DNA of 64,000 nt from Stenotrophomonas sp. MYb238 (GCF_009496535.1 NZ_WIDL01000014.1:1-64000); one strand, 5' to 3'. Positions 10,099 through 18,419 are shown, counted from the first letter of the stretch. Numbers and translations: made by a program. Notes: generated by a model not told the origin, from the sequence alone.

Positions 10099-11286
10099 TC
10101 AGACGTAGATGCGGGTATTACCCTGCGGCGCATCATCGATTATCGCGTGCGGCAGGAAGCGGGCGCTGTCGCGGGTGATGCGGCTGTCGTCCTCGCGCAC
10201 GCCGATGCCGCAGGCGCGGTCGCCCACCACCCAGCTGCCGACCAGCGGGTAATTGCCCTCGAACGCCGGCAACGGATGGAAGGCCTGCACGATGCACGGC
10301 CCCGCATACGGCCCTTCGCTCTCCTGCCAGCGGCCATCGCTTATGTGCATGGCGACGTTGGCGCCCTCGCGCGAATGCAGCGGCTTGCGCACCCAGCCGG
10401 CCGGCAGCGCGCTGCCGTCGTCGAAATGCGCTTCCAGCAGGTTGGGATGGCCGCGGTGGCGCTGCCACAGCAGCGGCAGGATGCCCTTGTTGCTCAGCAC
10501 CGCCTTCCACGCCGGCTCCAGCAGCTGCACGCCGGAACCGGGCAGGGCCGCACCGAATTCCTCGCGCATCAGGTCTTCCAGAGGATACAGCTTGAACAGG
10601 CTGCCGATCACGGTGTCGTCCAGATCGGTGAAGCGGCCGTCGGCCGACAGGCCGATGTCCTCGATGGCGATCGCCGCGCCGTGCAGGCCGGCCTGCGCCG
10701 CGCAGTCGCGCAGGTAGGCGACCGTGCCCTGGTCCTCTTCCGAATCGCGTACCGCGCTGAAGTACAGCGGCGGCGGCAACTGCGCCGCCAGCTCGGCGAA
10801 ACGTTCGACCAGGGTTTCGTGCAGGGAATTGAACTGGTCGGCCTGCTGCGGCAGCGCACCGCGGTTGCGCTGGTCCTCCAGCCACTGCCATTGGAAGAAA
10901 GACGCCTCGTACAGCGAGGTCGGCGTGTCGTAGTTCAGTTCGTACAGCTTGGCCGGGCCGTTGCCGTCGTAGGCGAAGTCCAGCCGGCCGTAGAGATGCG
11001 GATCGCCACGGCGCCAGCTCTCGGCGATCCAGTCGCGGAACGGCGCAGGAATCGCCAGCCGCTCCATCAGTTCCTCGCTGGCTACCACCTCGCCGACCAG
11101 GTCCATCGCCATCACGTGCAGCTCGGCGCTGGGGTCTTCCAGGTCGTTTTCGATCTGGCGCAGGGTGAAGGCGTAGTACGCGCTTTCGTCCCAGTACGGC
11201 GCGCCGTCGATGGTGTGGAAACGGAACCCCGCCTCGGCGGCGCGGGCGCGCCAGTTGGAACGCTCGGCAATGGCAATCCGCCTCAC
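10099..11286 (-). CDS. Glutathionylspermidine synthase-like protein (YgiC/YjfC family)
   Basis: 395 residues from a GTG at 11286, chosen because homologues start with MRRIAIAER-like sequence and because it falls four bases after the stop of the upstream DUF1190 gene. It has the ATP-grasp synthetase fold of the C-terminal half of glutathionylspermidine synthase: LYGRLDFAYDG, KLYELNYDTPTSLYEA, RKPLHSREGANV and GSWVVGDRACGIGVRED. E. coli YgiC is a related ligase-like protein without proven glutathionylspermidine activity, so the substrate is unknown. It is paired with a YgiB-like lipoprotein, as in E. coli ygiBC. Confidence 0.88.
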   Translation of the reverse strand: MRRIAIAERSNWRARAAEAGFRFHTIDGAPYWDESAYYAFTLRQIENDLEDPSAELHVMAMDLVGEVVASEELMERLAIPAPFRDWIAESWRRGDPHLYGRLDFAYDGNGPAKLYELNYDTPTSLYEASFFQWQWLEDQRNRGALPQQADQFNSLHETLVERFAELAAQLPPPLYFSAVRDSEEDQGTVAYLRDCAAQAGLHGAAIAIEDIGLSADGRFTDLDDTVIGSLFKLYPLEDLMREEFGAALPGSGVQLLEPAWKAVLSNKGILPLLWQRHRGHPNLLEAHFDDGSALPAGWVRKPLHSREGANVAMHISDGRWQESEGPYAGPCIVQAFHPLPAFEGNYPLVGSWVVGDRACGIGVREDDSRITRDSARFLPHAIIDDAPQGNTRIYV

Positions 11287-11290
11287 CGCA

Positions 11291-11860
11291 TCAACCGCCG
11301 ACGGTGGTGCGGCCGCCGCTGCGCGAACCGAAGCCGCCGCGGCTGGCGGTGACGGCACGGTTCGGCTCGGCCGCCACCGGCGCCAGCCCGGCCTTGCCGG
11401 CGCCGATGCGGCTGGCGGTGTTCAGGCCACCGCTGCCGCCCAGTGCGGCGGCCGGCTTGGCCCAGGTATTGGCGTTGTCCCTGAACGCCGGTTGCGCGGC
11501 AGGCGGGGCGGCCACGGCGCCACGGCCGCTGTTGAGCATCTGCGACATGAAGAAGCCCATCATCATCGGGCCAACGAACGAATGCCCGGCGCTGGTGCGC
11601 TGCTGGGTGCACTGCTCGGCCGGGTACTCCCTGGCGCACTCTTCCTTGCTGGCGTACTGCGGCGCCGCGTCGGCGGCCTGCTGCTGTGCAGTAGCGAAGG
11701 CGGTGCGGCAGGCGGAAGGATCGCCGGTGGCCTCGCTGCAGGCTTCCACCGAGGTGTACAGCCCTTCCTGCACCTGCACGGCCTGTTCCTTCTGGCAGGC
11801 GGTGAACAGCAGCGGCGCGGCGCCCATCAGCAGCAGCGCGGTGGTCCTGGATCGCTTCAT
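11291..11860 (-). CDS. DUF1190 (YgiB-like) lipoprotein
   Basis: 189 residues. The start at 11860 gives a lipoprotein signal peptide with lipobox LFTAC and Cys at about residue 21. The mature part has DUF1190 features: paired cysteines in EACSEATGDPSACRTAF and KEECAREYPAEQC, followed by a Ser/Gly/Ala-rich low-complexity tail. It is predicted to be a membrane-anchored periplasmic protein. The four-base gap to the ATP-grasp gene indicates a two-gene operon matching E. coli ygiB-ygiC. Exact role unknown. Confidence 0.87.
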   Translation of the reverse strand: MKRSRTTALLLMGAAPLLFTACQKEQAVQVQEGLYTSVEACSEATGDPSACRTAFATAQQQAADAAPQYASKEECAREYPAEQCTQQRTSAGHSFVGPMMMGFFMSQMLNSGRGAVAAPPAAQPAFRDNANTWAKPAAALGGSGGLNTASRIGAGKAGLAPVAAEPNRAVTASRGGFGSRSGGRTTVGG

Positions 11861-12120
11861 CGTCGTAACCCCATGAAAGTCGTTCCCGGATGATGCCCGA
11901 TCCGGCCGCACAGGCGGAAATCGCGGGCGCCGCCAACCTGAACGCCGTTTCAGGTAGCTGCGAGGCGCCCGCGTCATGCGGTCCCCGGCCGATCGCCGGT
12001 TTGCCGATCGCGCATCGCGGCCGCCGCCCGCTCCAGAGCCCCGCGCGCCAAGGCTGATGGTTGCAACAGCAACCGGGTTCTTCATGCAGAATCGCGGCAC
12101 TGCGTTCCACTGCCTTCCCC

Positions 12121-13959
12121 ATGCCCGAATACCGCTCGAAAACCTCCACCGCCGGCCGCAACATGGCCGGCGCCCGCGCCCTGTGGCGCGCCACCGGCAT
12201 GACCGACGGCGATTTCCACAAGCCGATCATCGCCGTGGCCAACTCCTTCACCCAGTTCGTGCCCGGGCACGTGCACCTGAAGGACCTCGGCCAGCTCGTG
12301 GCGCGCGAGATCGAGGCCGCCGGCGGCGTGGCCAAGGAATTCGACACCATCGCCGTGGACGACGGCATCGCCATGGGCCACGACGGCATGCTGTACTCGC
12401 TGCCCAGCCGCGAGATCATCGCCGACTCGGTGGAGTACATGGCCAACGCGCACTGCGCCGACGCGCTGGTGTGCATCTCCAACTGCGACAAGATCACCCC
12501 CGGCATGCTGATGGCCGCGCTGCGGCTCAACATCCCGGTGGTGTTCGTCTCCGGCGGGCCGATGGAAGCCGGCAAGACCAAGCTGGCCGAGCACAAGCTC
12601 GACCTGATCGACGCGATGGTGGCCGCCGGCAACGAGGCGGTCAGCGACGAGCAGGTGGCCGCCATCGAGCGCAGCGCCTGCCCCACCTGCGGCTCGTGCA
12701 GCGGCATGTTCACCGCCAACTCGATGAACTGCCTGACCGAGGCGCTGGGCCTGTCGCTGCCGGGCAACGGCACCGTGGTGGCCACGCACAGCGACCGCGA
12801 GGCGCTGTTCAAGCGCGCCGGACGGCTGGTCGTCGAACTGTGCCACCGCTGGTACGGCGGCGAGGACCCCAGCGCCCTGCCGCGCGGCATCGCCACGTTC
12901 GAGGCGTTCGAGAACGCGATGACCCTGGACATCGCCATGGGCGGCTCGACCAACACCATCCTGCACCTGCTCGCCGCCGCGCAGGAGGGGGAAGTCGCCT
13001 TCGACCTGCGCGACATCGACCGCCTGTCGCGGCGCGTGCCGCAGCTGTGCAAGGTCGCGCCGAACACGCAGAAGTACCATATCGAGGACGTGCACCGCGC
13101 CGGCGGCATCATGGCCATCCTCGGCGAACTCGCGCGCGGCGGCCTGCTGCATGCCGACGTGCCGACCGTGCACAGCCGCACCCTGGGCGATGCCATCGCA
13201 CGCTGGGACGTCACCCAGGTGCAGGACGCCGCCGTGCACGAGTTCTACAAGGCCGGCCCGGCGGGCATTCCCACCCAGGTGGCCTTCAGCCAGAGCACGC
13301 GCTGGCCGTCGCTGGACACCGACCGCGCCGAGGGCTGCATCCGCGACGTCGCCCATGCCTTCTCCAGCGAAGGCGGGCTGGCTGTCCTGTACGGCAACCT
13401 CGCCGCCGACGGCTGCGTGGTGAAGACCGCCGGCGTGGACGAGTCCATCCACGTGTTCGAGGGCAGCGCCCGCGTCTACGAAAGCCAGGACGCGGCGGTG
13501 AAGGGCATCCTCGGCAACGAGGTGCAGGCCGGCGACGTGGTGGTGATCCGCTACGAAGGCCCCAAGGGCGGCCCCGGCATGCAGGAAATGCTCTACCCCA
13601 CCAGCTACCTGAAATCCAAGGGCCTGGGCAAGGCCTGCGCCCTGCTCACCGATGGCCGCTTCTCCGGCGGCACCTCGGGCCTGAGCATCGGCCACTGCTC
13701 GCCGGAAGCCGCCGCCGGCGGCACCATCGGCCTGGTCCGCGACGGCGACCGCATCCGCATCGACATCCCCCAGCGCGGCATCCACCTGCTGGTGGACGAC
13801 GCCGAACTCGCGCGCCGCCGCGAGGAACAGGCCGCACAAGGCTGGAAACCCGCGCAGCCGCGCCCGCGCAAGGTCAGCACTGCGCTGAAGGCGTATGCGC
13901 TGCTGGCGACCAGTGCGGACAAGGGCGCGGTGCGGGACAAGGCGCTACTCGAAGGCTGA
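12121..13959 (+). CDS. ilvD: Dihydroxy-acid dehydratase
   Basis: 612 residues, the normal length. It catalyses dehydration of 2,3-dihydroxy-isovalerate and -methylvalerate in valine/isoleucine synthesis. Visible signatures are [12 protein letters not shown] and [18 protein letters not shown] (starting near residue 187), which supply Fe-S cluster cysteines, and the C-terminal [20 protein letters not shown]. The ATG at 12121 gives the canonical [20 protein letters not shown] start, although the frame is open 60 bp further upstream. It converges on the integron integrase gene 74 bp away. An ilvD-adjacent integron is the arrangement known from Xanthomonas. Confidence 0.97.
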   Translation: MPEYRSKTSTAGRNMAGARALWRATGMTDGDFHKPIIAVANSFTQFVPGHVHLKDLGQLVAREIEAAGGVAKEFDTIAVDDGIAMGHDGMLYSLPSREIIADSVEYMANAHCADALVCISNCDKITPGMLMAALRLNIPVVFVSGGPMEAGKTKLAEHKLDLIDAMVAAGNEAVSDEQVAAIERSACPTCGSCSGMFTANSMNCLTEALGLSLPGNGTVVATHSDREALFKRAGRLVVELCHRWYGGEDPSALPRGIATFEAFENAMTLDIAMGGSTNTILHLLAAAQEGEVAFDLRDIDRLSRRVPQLCKVAPNTQKYHIEDVHRAGGIMAILGELARGGLLHADVPTVHSRTLGDAIARWDVTQVQDAAVHEFYKAGPAGIPTQVAFSQSTRWPSLDTDRAEGCIRDVAHAFSSEGGLAVLYGNLAADGCVVKTAGVDESIHVFEGSARVYESQDAAVKGILGNEVQAGDVVVIRYEGPKGGPGMQEMLYPTSYLKSKGLGKACALLTDGRFSGGTSGLSIGHCSPEAAAGGTIGLVRDGDRIRIDIPQRGIHLLVDDAELARRREEQAAQGWKPAQPRPRKVSTALKAYALLATSADKGAVRDKALLEG

Positions 13960-14033
13960 ATGCTCACACCGCAGGTACCCGGCCTGCACGGCGCCTGTGG
14001 GATTCCTGCGCATCCACGGATCGAACTGCGCCG

Positions 14034-15059
14034 TCACTCCGGCTGCAACCCGGCGCCCGGCAGTCGATCCAGCGGACTGAGCAGGCCACCGGCACCACGC
14101 CCCAGCACGTGCGTGTAGATCTGCGTGGTCGCCACGTCCTTGTGACCCAACAGTTCCTGCACGGTGCGGATATCGTGGCCGGCCTCCAGCAGATGCGTAG
14201 CGAAGGAATGCCGCAACGAATGGCAGGTGGCCGGCTTGGCGATGCCGGCACGCATGCGTGCGGTTTTGATGGCCCGCTGCAGGGTCTCCTCGCCAGCGTG
14301 ATGGCGCCCTGCCCGGCCACCGCGTGGATCGACAGAAATCCGCCCGGAAGGAAACAGGTACAGCCAACCCGGCTCGCTGTCGGCATTCGGGTATTTCCGT
14401 GCCAACGCATACGGCAGATATACCCGCCCGCTGCCGGCGACCCGGTCCTGCCCATGCAGCTGCAACACCCGCTCGCGCTGCCCCAGCAGACGCCCGCGCA
14501 ATGATTCCGGCAACGGCACCCGTCGATCCTTGTCGCCCTTGCCGCTGCGCACGCAGATTTCCTTCCGGGCGAAATCCACGTCCTTGATCCGTAGGCGCAG
14601 GCATTCCAGCAGGCGCATGCCGGTTCCATACAACAGGCGCGCCATCAGCTCTGGCATACCTTCCGGCATAACCGACAGCATCCGCGCCACTTCCTCCTGC
14701 GACAGCACCACCGGCAGGCGGCGCGGCCGCTTCGCGCGTACTACTTCCTCCATCCACGGCAATTCGATCTCCAGTACCACACGGTAGAGGAACAGCAACG
14801 CCGACAACGCCTGGTTCTGTGTGGCCGCCGCCACATTGCCCTGCATCGCCAGCCGGGTAAGAAACGCCTCGACTTCCTTCGCCCCCAATTCCCTTGGATG
14901 GCGCCTGCCGTTGGCGAGGATGAAACGCCGGATCCACCCGACGTAGGCCTGCTCGGTGCGGATGCTGTAATGGCGCAACCGGATCCGCTCACGGACCTGA
15001 TCAAGCAGGCGCGGTGATTTGGGCTCAAGTACACCAGCAGATTGAGGGGTGTAATCCAT
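14034..15059 (-). CDS. intI: Integron integrase (tyrosine recombinase IntI)
   Basis: 341 residues from the ATG at 15059; another ATG 21 bp upstream and an open frame to 15110 exist. The N-terminal SAM-like DNA-binding domain (about residues 16-105) contains HYSIRTEQAYVGWIRRF. Catalytic residues appear as R149 (GTGMRLLE), K173 (GKGDKDR), H280 and R283 (HSLRHSFATHLLEAG), H306 (LLGHKDV) and Y315 (YTHV). Between them lies the insertion specific to IntI proteins (about 213-238, LARKYP to LYLFPSG), which separates it from XerC/D. It looks intact. It converges with ilvD, and its 5' end faces attI and the cassette array. Confidence 0.96.
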   Translation of the reverse strand: MDYTPQSAGVLEPKSPRLLDQVRERIRLRHYSIRTEQAYVGWIRRFILANGRRHPRELGAKEVEAFLTRLAMQGNVAAATQNQALSALLFLYRVVLEIELPWMEEVVRAKRPRRLPVVLSQEEVARMLSVMPEGMPELMARLLYGTGMRLLECLRLRIKDVDFARKEICVRSGKGDKDRRVPLPESLRGRLLGQRERVLQLHGQDRVAGSGRVYLPYALARKYPNADSEPGWLYLFPSGRISVDPRGGRAGRHHAGEETLQRAIKTARMRAGIAKPATCHSLRHSFATHLLEAGHDIRTVQELLGHKDVATTQIYTHVLGRGAGGLLSPLDRLPGAGLQPE

Positions 15060-15091
15060 ATGGCAGCGTTCCTGCGGCATAACGCTGCCAT
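15060..15091 (-). promoter_or_regulatory. 11-bp inverted repeat abutting the intI start codon
   Basis: Perfect arms ATGGCAGCGTT (15060-15070) and AACGCTGCCAT (15081-15091) enclose a 10-base loop. On the intI transcript the 3' arm ends directly at the ATG and the AGGA ribosome-binding sequence falls at the loop/stem border, so a folded hairpin would hide the start site. It could equally be a protein operator. No LexA-type box was recognised nearby. Confidence 0.6.
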
Positions 15092-15161
15092 CCTGCAGCC
15101 CGCGCCTCACCCGCCTCCATCACCCAACCCATTGATACGAGGTGGGATTTATCCGGTTCAC

Positions 15162-15226
15162 AAGGCAACGGGAAGCAGCCATACTCCGGGCAACGCCGCA
15201 GGTAGGCGGCCGAATAGGCGTTAGGC
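15162..15226 (+). other. attI recombination site (approximate left boundary)
   Basis: GTTAGGC at 15220-15226 sits just before the first cassette without an attC-like structure to its left, which marks it as the attI crossover core. The left limit is an estimate based on the roughly 65-bp size of known attI sites. Confidence 0.7.
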
Positions 15227-15230
15227 CGCA

Positions 15231-15512
15231 GTGGAGCAAAGGCTGGGTGGTTCCTACCTCGGCAAATCCGCCGGCAGTTTTCCAGTCGGCTCCGGCCACC
15301 GTTCTTCACTGTTTTCGGTATCGGCAAGTTCGCGGCCTCGGCCTTGGCATCACGTTTGTCGCACTCGGTTTGCACTCGGCTTCGGTTGCTCCGCGCTTCC
15401 GGCTTCACCGGACAAGCCACAGTCATGCGGCTGTGGCACTATCGGTTTCCGGTACGTGATTCAAAGCAGGCAGCAGTGGCCGGCGGCAACTCTCTCGGCC
15501 ACCGCTGCCTAA
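15231..15512 (+). CDS. Cassette 1: possible small protein, coding status uncertain
   Basis: A 93-codon frame opens with GTG ten bases after the attI cut point and stops at the TAA inside the R'' box of attC1, the usual geometry of a cassette gene. However, the product is Ser/Pro/Arg-rich with no recognisable domain, no ribosome binding site is evident, and two other frames (15142-15459 and 15344-15751) are open over the same DNA. The cassette (15221-15560) may therefore be non-coding. As the attI-proximal cassette it should be the most recently captured. Confidence 0.35.
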   Translation: MEQRLGGSYLGKSAGSFPVGSGHRSSLFSVSASSRPRPWHHVCRTRFALGFGCSALPASPDKPQSCGCGTIGFRYVIQSRQQWPAATLSATAA

Positions 15513-15566
15513 CATTTCATTCAAGCCGACGCCGCTTCGCGGCGCGGCTTAATTCAGGCGTTAGGG
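15507..15566 (+). repeat. attC1
   Basis: R'' GCCTAAC at 15507-15513, crossover core GTTAGGG at 15560-15566, inner hairpin GCCGCTTCGCGGC. Closes cassette 1, whose 5' end TTAGGC matches its R''. Confidence 0.93.
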
Positions 15567-15581
15567 CCTTGGAGAACAGCC

Positions 15582-15911
15582 ATGCAGATTCGGACAGCGG
15601 CTCTTGCAATAATTCTACTTTCATTGCCCCTTACCTCCTGCGGAAAAACAGGGATTCTGACCCACGAAGAATGTCTAGAAACAGTAAATCGCGAGGTCGA
15701 TTTCATGCGTCCTTACATAGCAACTGGCGGATTTCCAGGCATAACCAATGAAAATCAACTGCGAGAGTCTAGGATGCAGAAGTGCAAGCAACCGGATACT
15801 TGGTATGACCAAGAGTACAAAGCCTGCATACTTGGGCTTCCTCCACCTGGGTACAAGGCAATGAAATGCTCTATGGAGGCACTAAGACGCCGCAAAGCCA
15901 GATCGTCTTGA
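15582..15911 (+). CDS. Cassette 2: small lipoprotein of unknown function
   Basis: 109 residues with a GGAGAA ribosome binding site. The N-terminus is a lipoprotein signal with lipobox LTSC (Cys at about residue 20). The mature part has the Cys-containing segments HEECLETVNREVDFM, MQKCKQPDTWYDQEYKACIL and YKAMKCSMEAL, and a basic tail (RRRKARSS). I recognise no family. It is probably anchored to a membrane facing the periplasm. The gene stops just before attC2 and is the only evident gene of the cassette 15561-15970. Confidence 0.8.
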   Translation: MQIRTAALAIILLSLPLTSCGKTGILTHEECLETVNREVDFMRPYIATGGFPGITNENQLRESRMQKCKQPDTWYDQEYKACILGLPPPGYKAMKCSMEALRRRKARSS

Positions 15912-15916
15912 TCAAG

Positions 15917-15976
15917 GCCTAACAATTCATTCAAGCCGACCTTGCTTCGCAAGGCGGCTTAATTCAGGCGTTAGGC
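15917..15976 (+). repeat. attC2
   Basis: R'' GCCTAAC at 15917-15923, core GTTAGGC at 15970-15976, inner hairpin CTTGCTTCGCAAG. Cassette 2 begins TTAGGG, so its R'' mismatches its 5' end by one base. Confidence 0.94.
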
Positions 15977-15979
15977 CGC

Positions 15980-16279
15980 ATGGACGAACTTCAGCAACTC
16001 CAAGATTGGTACTCCTCGCAGTGCAACGGCGATTGGGAGCACACGTATGGCGTCAAGATCGACACCCTGGACAATCCCGGCTGGTCCATTGAGATTGACC
16101 TGCGAGAGACTGAGCTAACGGAGCGCAGCTTTGAGCCACTAAGTCGCGGCGACACAGAGGACGACTCTGACTGGATTCGCTGCAAGGTAGAGCATGAGAA
16201 GTTCATGGGCGCTGGTGGCTGCAACAACCTGGCCGAGCTATTGCGTGCCTTCCTTACGTGGGCTGCGCGTGCGGCCTAA
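15980..16279 (+). CDS. Cassette 3: Imm53 family immunity protein (copy A)
   Basis: 99 residues. LQDWYSSQCNGDWEHTYGVK followed by IDTLDNPGWSIEIDL is the Imm53 pattern, a family predicted to be immunity proteins for polymorphic or contact-dependent toxins. It is cytoplasmic, acidic and has no signal peptide. The ATG follows the cassette edge by nine bases, and the stop lies inside the attC3 R'' box. No cognate toxin gene is visible in the window, so it is an orphan immunity gene. An identical protein is encoded by cassette 6. The toxin it would neutralise is unknown. Confidence 0.88.
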   Translation: MDELQQLQDWYSSQCNGDWEHTYGVKIDTLDNPGWSIEIDLRETELTERSFEPLSRGDTEDDSDWIRCKVEHEKFMGAGGCNNLAELLRAFLTWAARAA

Positions 16280-16333
16280 CAATTCATTCAAGCCGAACCC
16301 GCTTCGCGGGTCGGCTTAATTCAGGCGTTAGCC
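16274..16333 (+). repeat. attC3
   Basis: R'' GCCTAAC at 16274-16280, core GTTAGCC at 16327-16333, inner hairpin CCCGCTTCGCGGG. Nearly identical to attC6. Confidence 0.94.
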
Positions 16334-16361
16334 GTCACCAAACCTTTAGGGAAATTCATAC

Positions 16362-16742
16362 ATGAGCGACAACCCCATAGTTCCATTCTCAGACATCCAA
16401 TCAGGCGGCCTGGATCTTAACTTGGTTACAGATCAGGCACAGAAGATGATTCACGTACTTCGTCAGATGGGGATAAAAGAAGCCACCTTTGAGAGTGGGG
16501 TTTACTTCTCCCATGACCAAAACGACGGATCAAATACGCTAGCTGCTGACGGGGTTCTTGTTGAGCAAAGAACTCACACGACTTCAGTGACATTCCGTCA
16601 CGAAGGCAGCACGGAGCAAGAAGCCATTTCCGAGCTGAACGCACTTGGCGTTACTCAGAAAGCGCAAGGCTCCTTTGCATCAGGAAAATCACAGCCTTGG
16701 GTATCTCTTCAGCATGCAAAAAATGAAGATCAAGATGGCTAA
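16362..16742 (+). CDS. Cassette 4: hypothetical protein
   Basis: 126 residues, soluble, with no signal peptide or membrane segment. It is Gln/Ser/Thr/Asp-rich with a likely alternating beta-rich middle (ATFESGVYFSHDQN, TTSVTFRHEGST). I recognise no family. The stop codon lies in the attC4 R'' box, which is normal for cassette genes. Its codon usage is much more A/T-rich than the host genes. The neighbouring Imm53 cassette makes an immunity or antitoxin role conceivable, but nothing in the sequence shows it. Confidence 0.72.
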   Translation: MSDNPIVPFSDIQSGGLDLNLVTDQAQKMIHVLRQMGIKEATFESGVYFSHDQNDGSNTLAADGVLVEQRTHTTSVTFRHEGSTEQEAISELNALGVTQKAQGSFASGKSQPWVSLQHAKNEDQDG

Positions 16743-16793
16743 CAATTCGTTCAAGGCGGACGGCTTCGCCGCCGCTTAACACCAGCGTTAGAC
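16737..16793 (+). repeat. attC4
   Basis: R'' GGCTAAC at 16737-16743, core GTTAGAC at 16787-16793; 57 bp. Cassette 4 begins TTAGCC, the exact complement of its R''. Confidence 0.9.
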
Positions 16794-16795
16794 CT

Positions 16796-17185
16796 GTGAC
16801 ACACGCTCCATCAGACGTTGAGATTGATAGACCGCTAGCCACCGAGGAACACTCGGTGATTCGCTGGCTTCTTGAGCACGGCGACGGAGACAACACCGCA
16901 TTCCTGGCACAGCTCAATCATGCTCGCGTCATCCGTTTGTGTGCCTGTGGTTGCGCCAGCATAGGCTTATCCATAAACGGCAAGCGCCCCAAAGACTTGG
17001 GGATGCAAGTGCTCTCTGACTTCATGTGGCAAGATTCGCAAGGCCATTTGTTCGGTGCTTTCGTGTTCGAGCAGGATAGCCTTCTTGCAGGCTTGGACTT
17101 GTGGTCAATTGATGGGCAGAGCATTCCTGATGCAATGCCGCCAATTGAAGGGCTAGTTCCTTATGGCTCACCATCACAGGTCTAA
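16796..17185 (+). CDS. Cassette 5: hypothetical soluble protein
   Basis: 129 residues from a GTG placed three bases after the cassette core. It has a Cys cluster (RLCACGCASIG, about residues 48-58) that might bind metal, and an acidic remainder with LFGAFVFEQDSLLAGLDLW. It has no signal or membrane segment. It resembles small uncharacterised cassette proteins but I cannot name a family. The stop lies in the attC5 R'' box. Confidence 0.72.
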   Translation: MTHAPSDVEIDRPLATEEHSVIRWLLEHGDGDNTAFLAQLNHARVIRLCACGCASIGLSINGKRPKDLGMQVLSDFMWQDSQGHLFGAFVFEQDSLLAGLDLWSIDGQSIPDAMPPIEGLVPYGSPSQV

Positions 17186-17239
17186 CAATTCATTCAAGCC
17201 GACGCCGCTTCACGGCGCGACTTAACTCAGGCGTTAGGC
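17180..17239 (+). repeat. attC5
   Basis: R'' GTCTAAC at 17180-17186, core GTTAGGC at 17233-17239. Cassette 5 begins TTAGAC, the exact complement of its R''. Confidence 0.93.
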
Positions 17240-17242
17240 CGC

Positions 17243-17542
17243 ATGGACGAACTTCAGCAACTCCAAGATTGGTACTCCTCGCAGTGCAACGGCGATTGGG
17301 AGCACACGTATGGCGTCAAGATCGACACCCTGGACAATCCCGGCTGGTCCATTGAGATTGACCTGCGAGAGACTGAGCTAACGGAGCGCAGCTTTGAGCC
17401 ACTAAGTCGCGGCGACACAGAGGACGACTCTGACTGGATTCGCTGCAAGGTAGAGCATGAGAAGTTCATGGGCGCTGGTGGCTGCAACAACCTGGCCGAG
17501 CTATTGCGTGCCTTCCTTACGTGGGCTGCGCGTGCGGCCTAA
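17243..17542 (+). CDS. Cassette 6: Imm53 family immunity protein (copy B, identical to cassette 3)
   Basis: 99 residues, identical at the protein level to the product of 15980-16279. Comparing the two 357-bp cassettes (15971-16327 and 17234-17590) by eye, I find one difference, C to T at 17552 inside the attC. As with copy A, no toxin partner is nearby. The duplication is too similar to be old and probably arose by excision and re-integration of the cassette or by homologous recombination. A second copy could raise the dose of the immunity protein. Confidence 0.88.
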   Translation: MDELQQLQDWYSSQCNGDWEHTYGVKIDTLDNPGWSIEIDLRETELTERSFEPLSRGDTEDDSDWIRCKVEHEKFMGAGGCNNLAELLRAFLTWAARAA

Positions 17543-17596
17543 CAATTCATTTAAGCCGAACCCGCTTCGCGGGTCGGCTTAATTCAGGCGTTAGGC
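17537..17596 (+). repeat. attC6
   Basis: R'' GCCTAAC at 17537-17543, core GTTAGGC at 17590-17596. Differs from attC3 by T at 17552, apart from core bases belonging to the next cassette. Confidence 0.94.
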
Positions 17597-17610
17597 TGCT
17601 AGGGAAGCCA

Positions 17611-17931
17611 ATGGTGACTACTCCACACTTCGAGACTGAGATCAAAGAAATATTTGATGGAACTACTCGCCGTTACGTGTTTAGCCGCGGGGTCAAGGGG
17701 CTAGTCCAGAATTCCCGCGATGCGACCCAAGTAGCCGTGTTTCTATCCTTCACCGACAAGACGGATTCGCTGATGTGGGAGCCCAAGCGTGTACTTCCGC
17801 TTCTGGCAAAGTTCGATGCACAAGCCGCACCGAGCGTTGACAGTTGGGCGCTAACATTTCCTGCATCTGTGGCGGATGAGGCATTGCGAGAGCTGGACGC
17901 GGTTATTGAGGGGCGGCGCTTCTATGCGTAA
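17611..17931 (+). CDS. Cassette 7: hypothetical protein
   Basis: 106 residues from the ATG at 17611, which is preceded by a GGGAAG sequence. The frame is open upstream through attC6, but that part is attC-derived and should not be coding. Soluble, mixed alpha/beta composition (TRRYVFSRGVKGLV, TQVAVFLSFTDKTD, VADEALRELDAVIEG). No family recognised. It ends ten bases before the attC7 R'' box. Confidence 0.72.
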   Translation: MVTTPHFETEIKEIFDGTTRRYVFSRGVKGLVQNSRDATQVAVFLSFTDKTDSLMWEPKRVLPLLAKFDAQAAPSVDSWALTFPASVADEALRELDAVIEGRRFYA

Positions 17932-17940
17932 GGGCCCGCA

Positions 17941-18003
17941 GCCTAACAATTCATTCAAGCCGACTGCCACTTCGTGGCAGCGGCTTAACTCAGAGCGTTA
18001 GAG
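17941..18003 (+). repeat. attC7
   Basis: R'' GCCTAAC at 17941-17947, core GTTAGAG at 17997-18003, inner hairpin CTGCCACTTCGTGGCAG. 63 bp, the longest of the simple sites. Confidence 0.92.
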
Positions 18004-18017
18004 CCGTCTATAGATCA

Positions 18018-18419
18018 ATGCAAATGAAGCCCCCAAAATCGATCCTCATCGCAACTCTTCTCCTTGCCATGGTTCATGCAGCCGGCCTTTGGGAGATGAT
18101 CGGCATTTCAAAAACTCTTGGCGTGCCGCTATGGATGCCCTACATCACGCTGGCAATTTGCTATCTTTTTATTGCTCTATTGCTGGCCATGATGCTACGC
18201 GGCAAGCGTTGGGCGCGCACCACATACACGGCCTTAGCTGCTTTTGGCCTCCTAGCAACTCTTTCTCATGCCACAGGCATAAGCACTCTCGGGCTGACTG
18301 CCCTGGCAACAAAGATCGTGGAGGTCATTCTTCTCTACGTTTCGGCCAGCAACCAATGGTTTAATCGGGACGGCCCTAACAATTCATTCAAGCCGACACC
18401 GCTTCGCGGCGCGGCTTAA
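18018..18419 (+). CDS. Cassette 8: small membrane protein with attC-encoded tail
   Basis: 133 residues with four likely transmembrane segments (about residues 8-28, 38-62, 70-90 and 93-113). The frame has no stop before attC8 and reads through it, so the last residues (NNSFKPTPLRGAA) are translated attC sequence ending at a TAA within the site. The same kind of tail occurs in cassette 14. Function unknown. The membrane topology suggests a small integral protein of the cytoplasmic membrane. Confidence 0.75.
   Translation: MQMKPPKSILIATLLLAMVHAAGLWEMIGISKTLGVPLWMPYITLAICYLFIALLLAMMLRGKRWARTTYTALAAFGLLATLSHATGISTLGLTALATKIVEVILLYVSASNQWFNRDGPNNSFKPTPLRGAA

Noticed and set aside
14034-15059. Integrase as XerC/XerD or a phage integrase
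   Set aside because: It has the IntI-specific insertion between the catalytic patches and lies beside an attI and attC array, which fixes it as an integron integrase.
15142-15751. Other open frames across cassette 1 and attC1
   Set aside because: They cross the attI core or read through attC1 into cassette 2. Kept only the frame that fits cassette boundaries, with low confidence.
15980-17542. Imm53 genes as part of a complete toxin-immunity pair
   Set aside because: The neighbouring cassette products are too small and show no toxin domain I recognise, so they are treated as orphan immunity genes.
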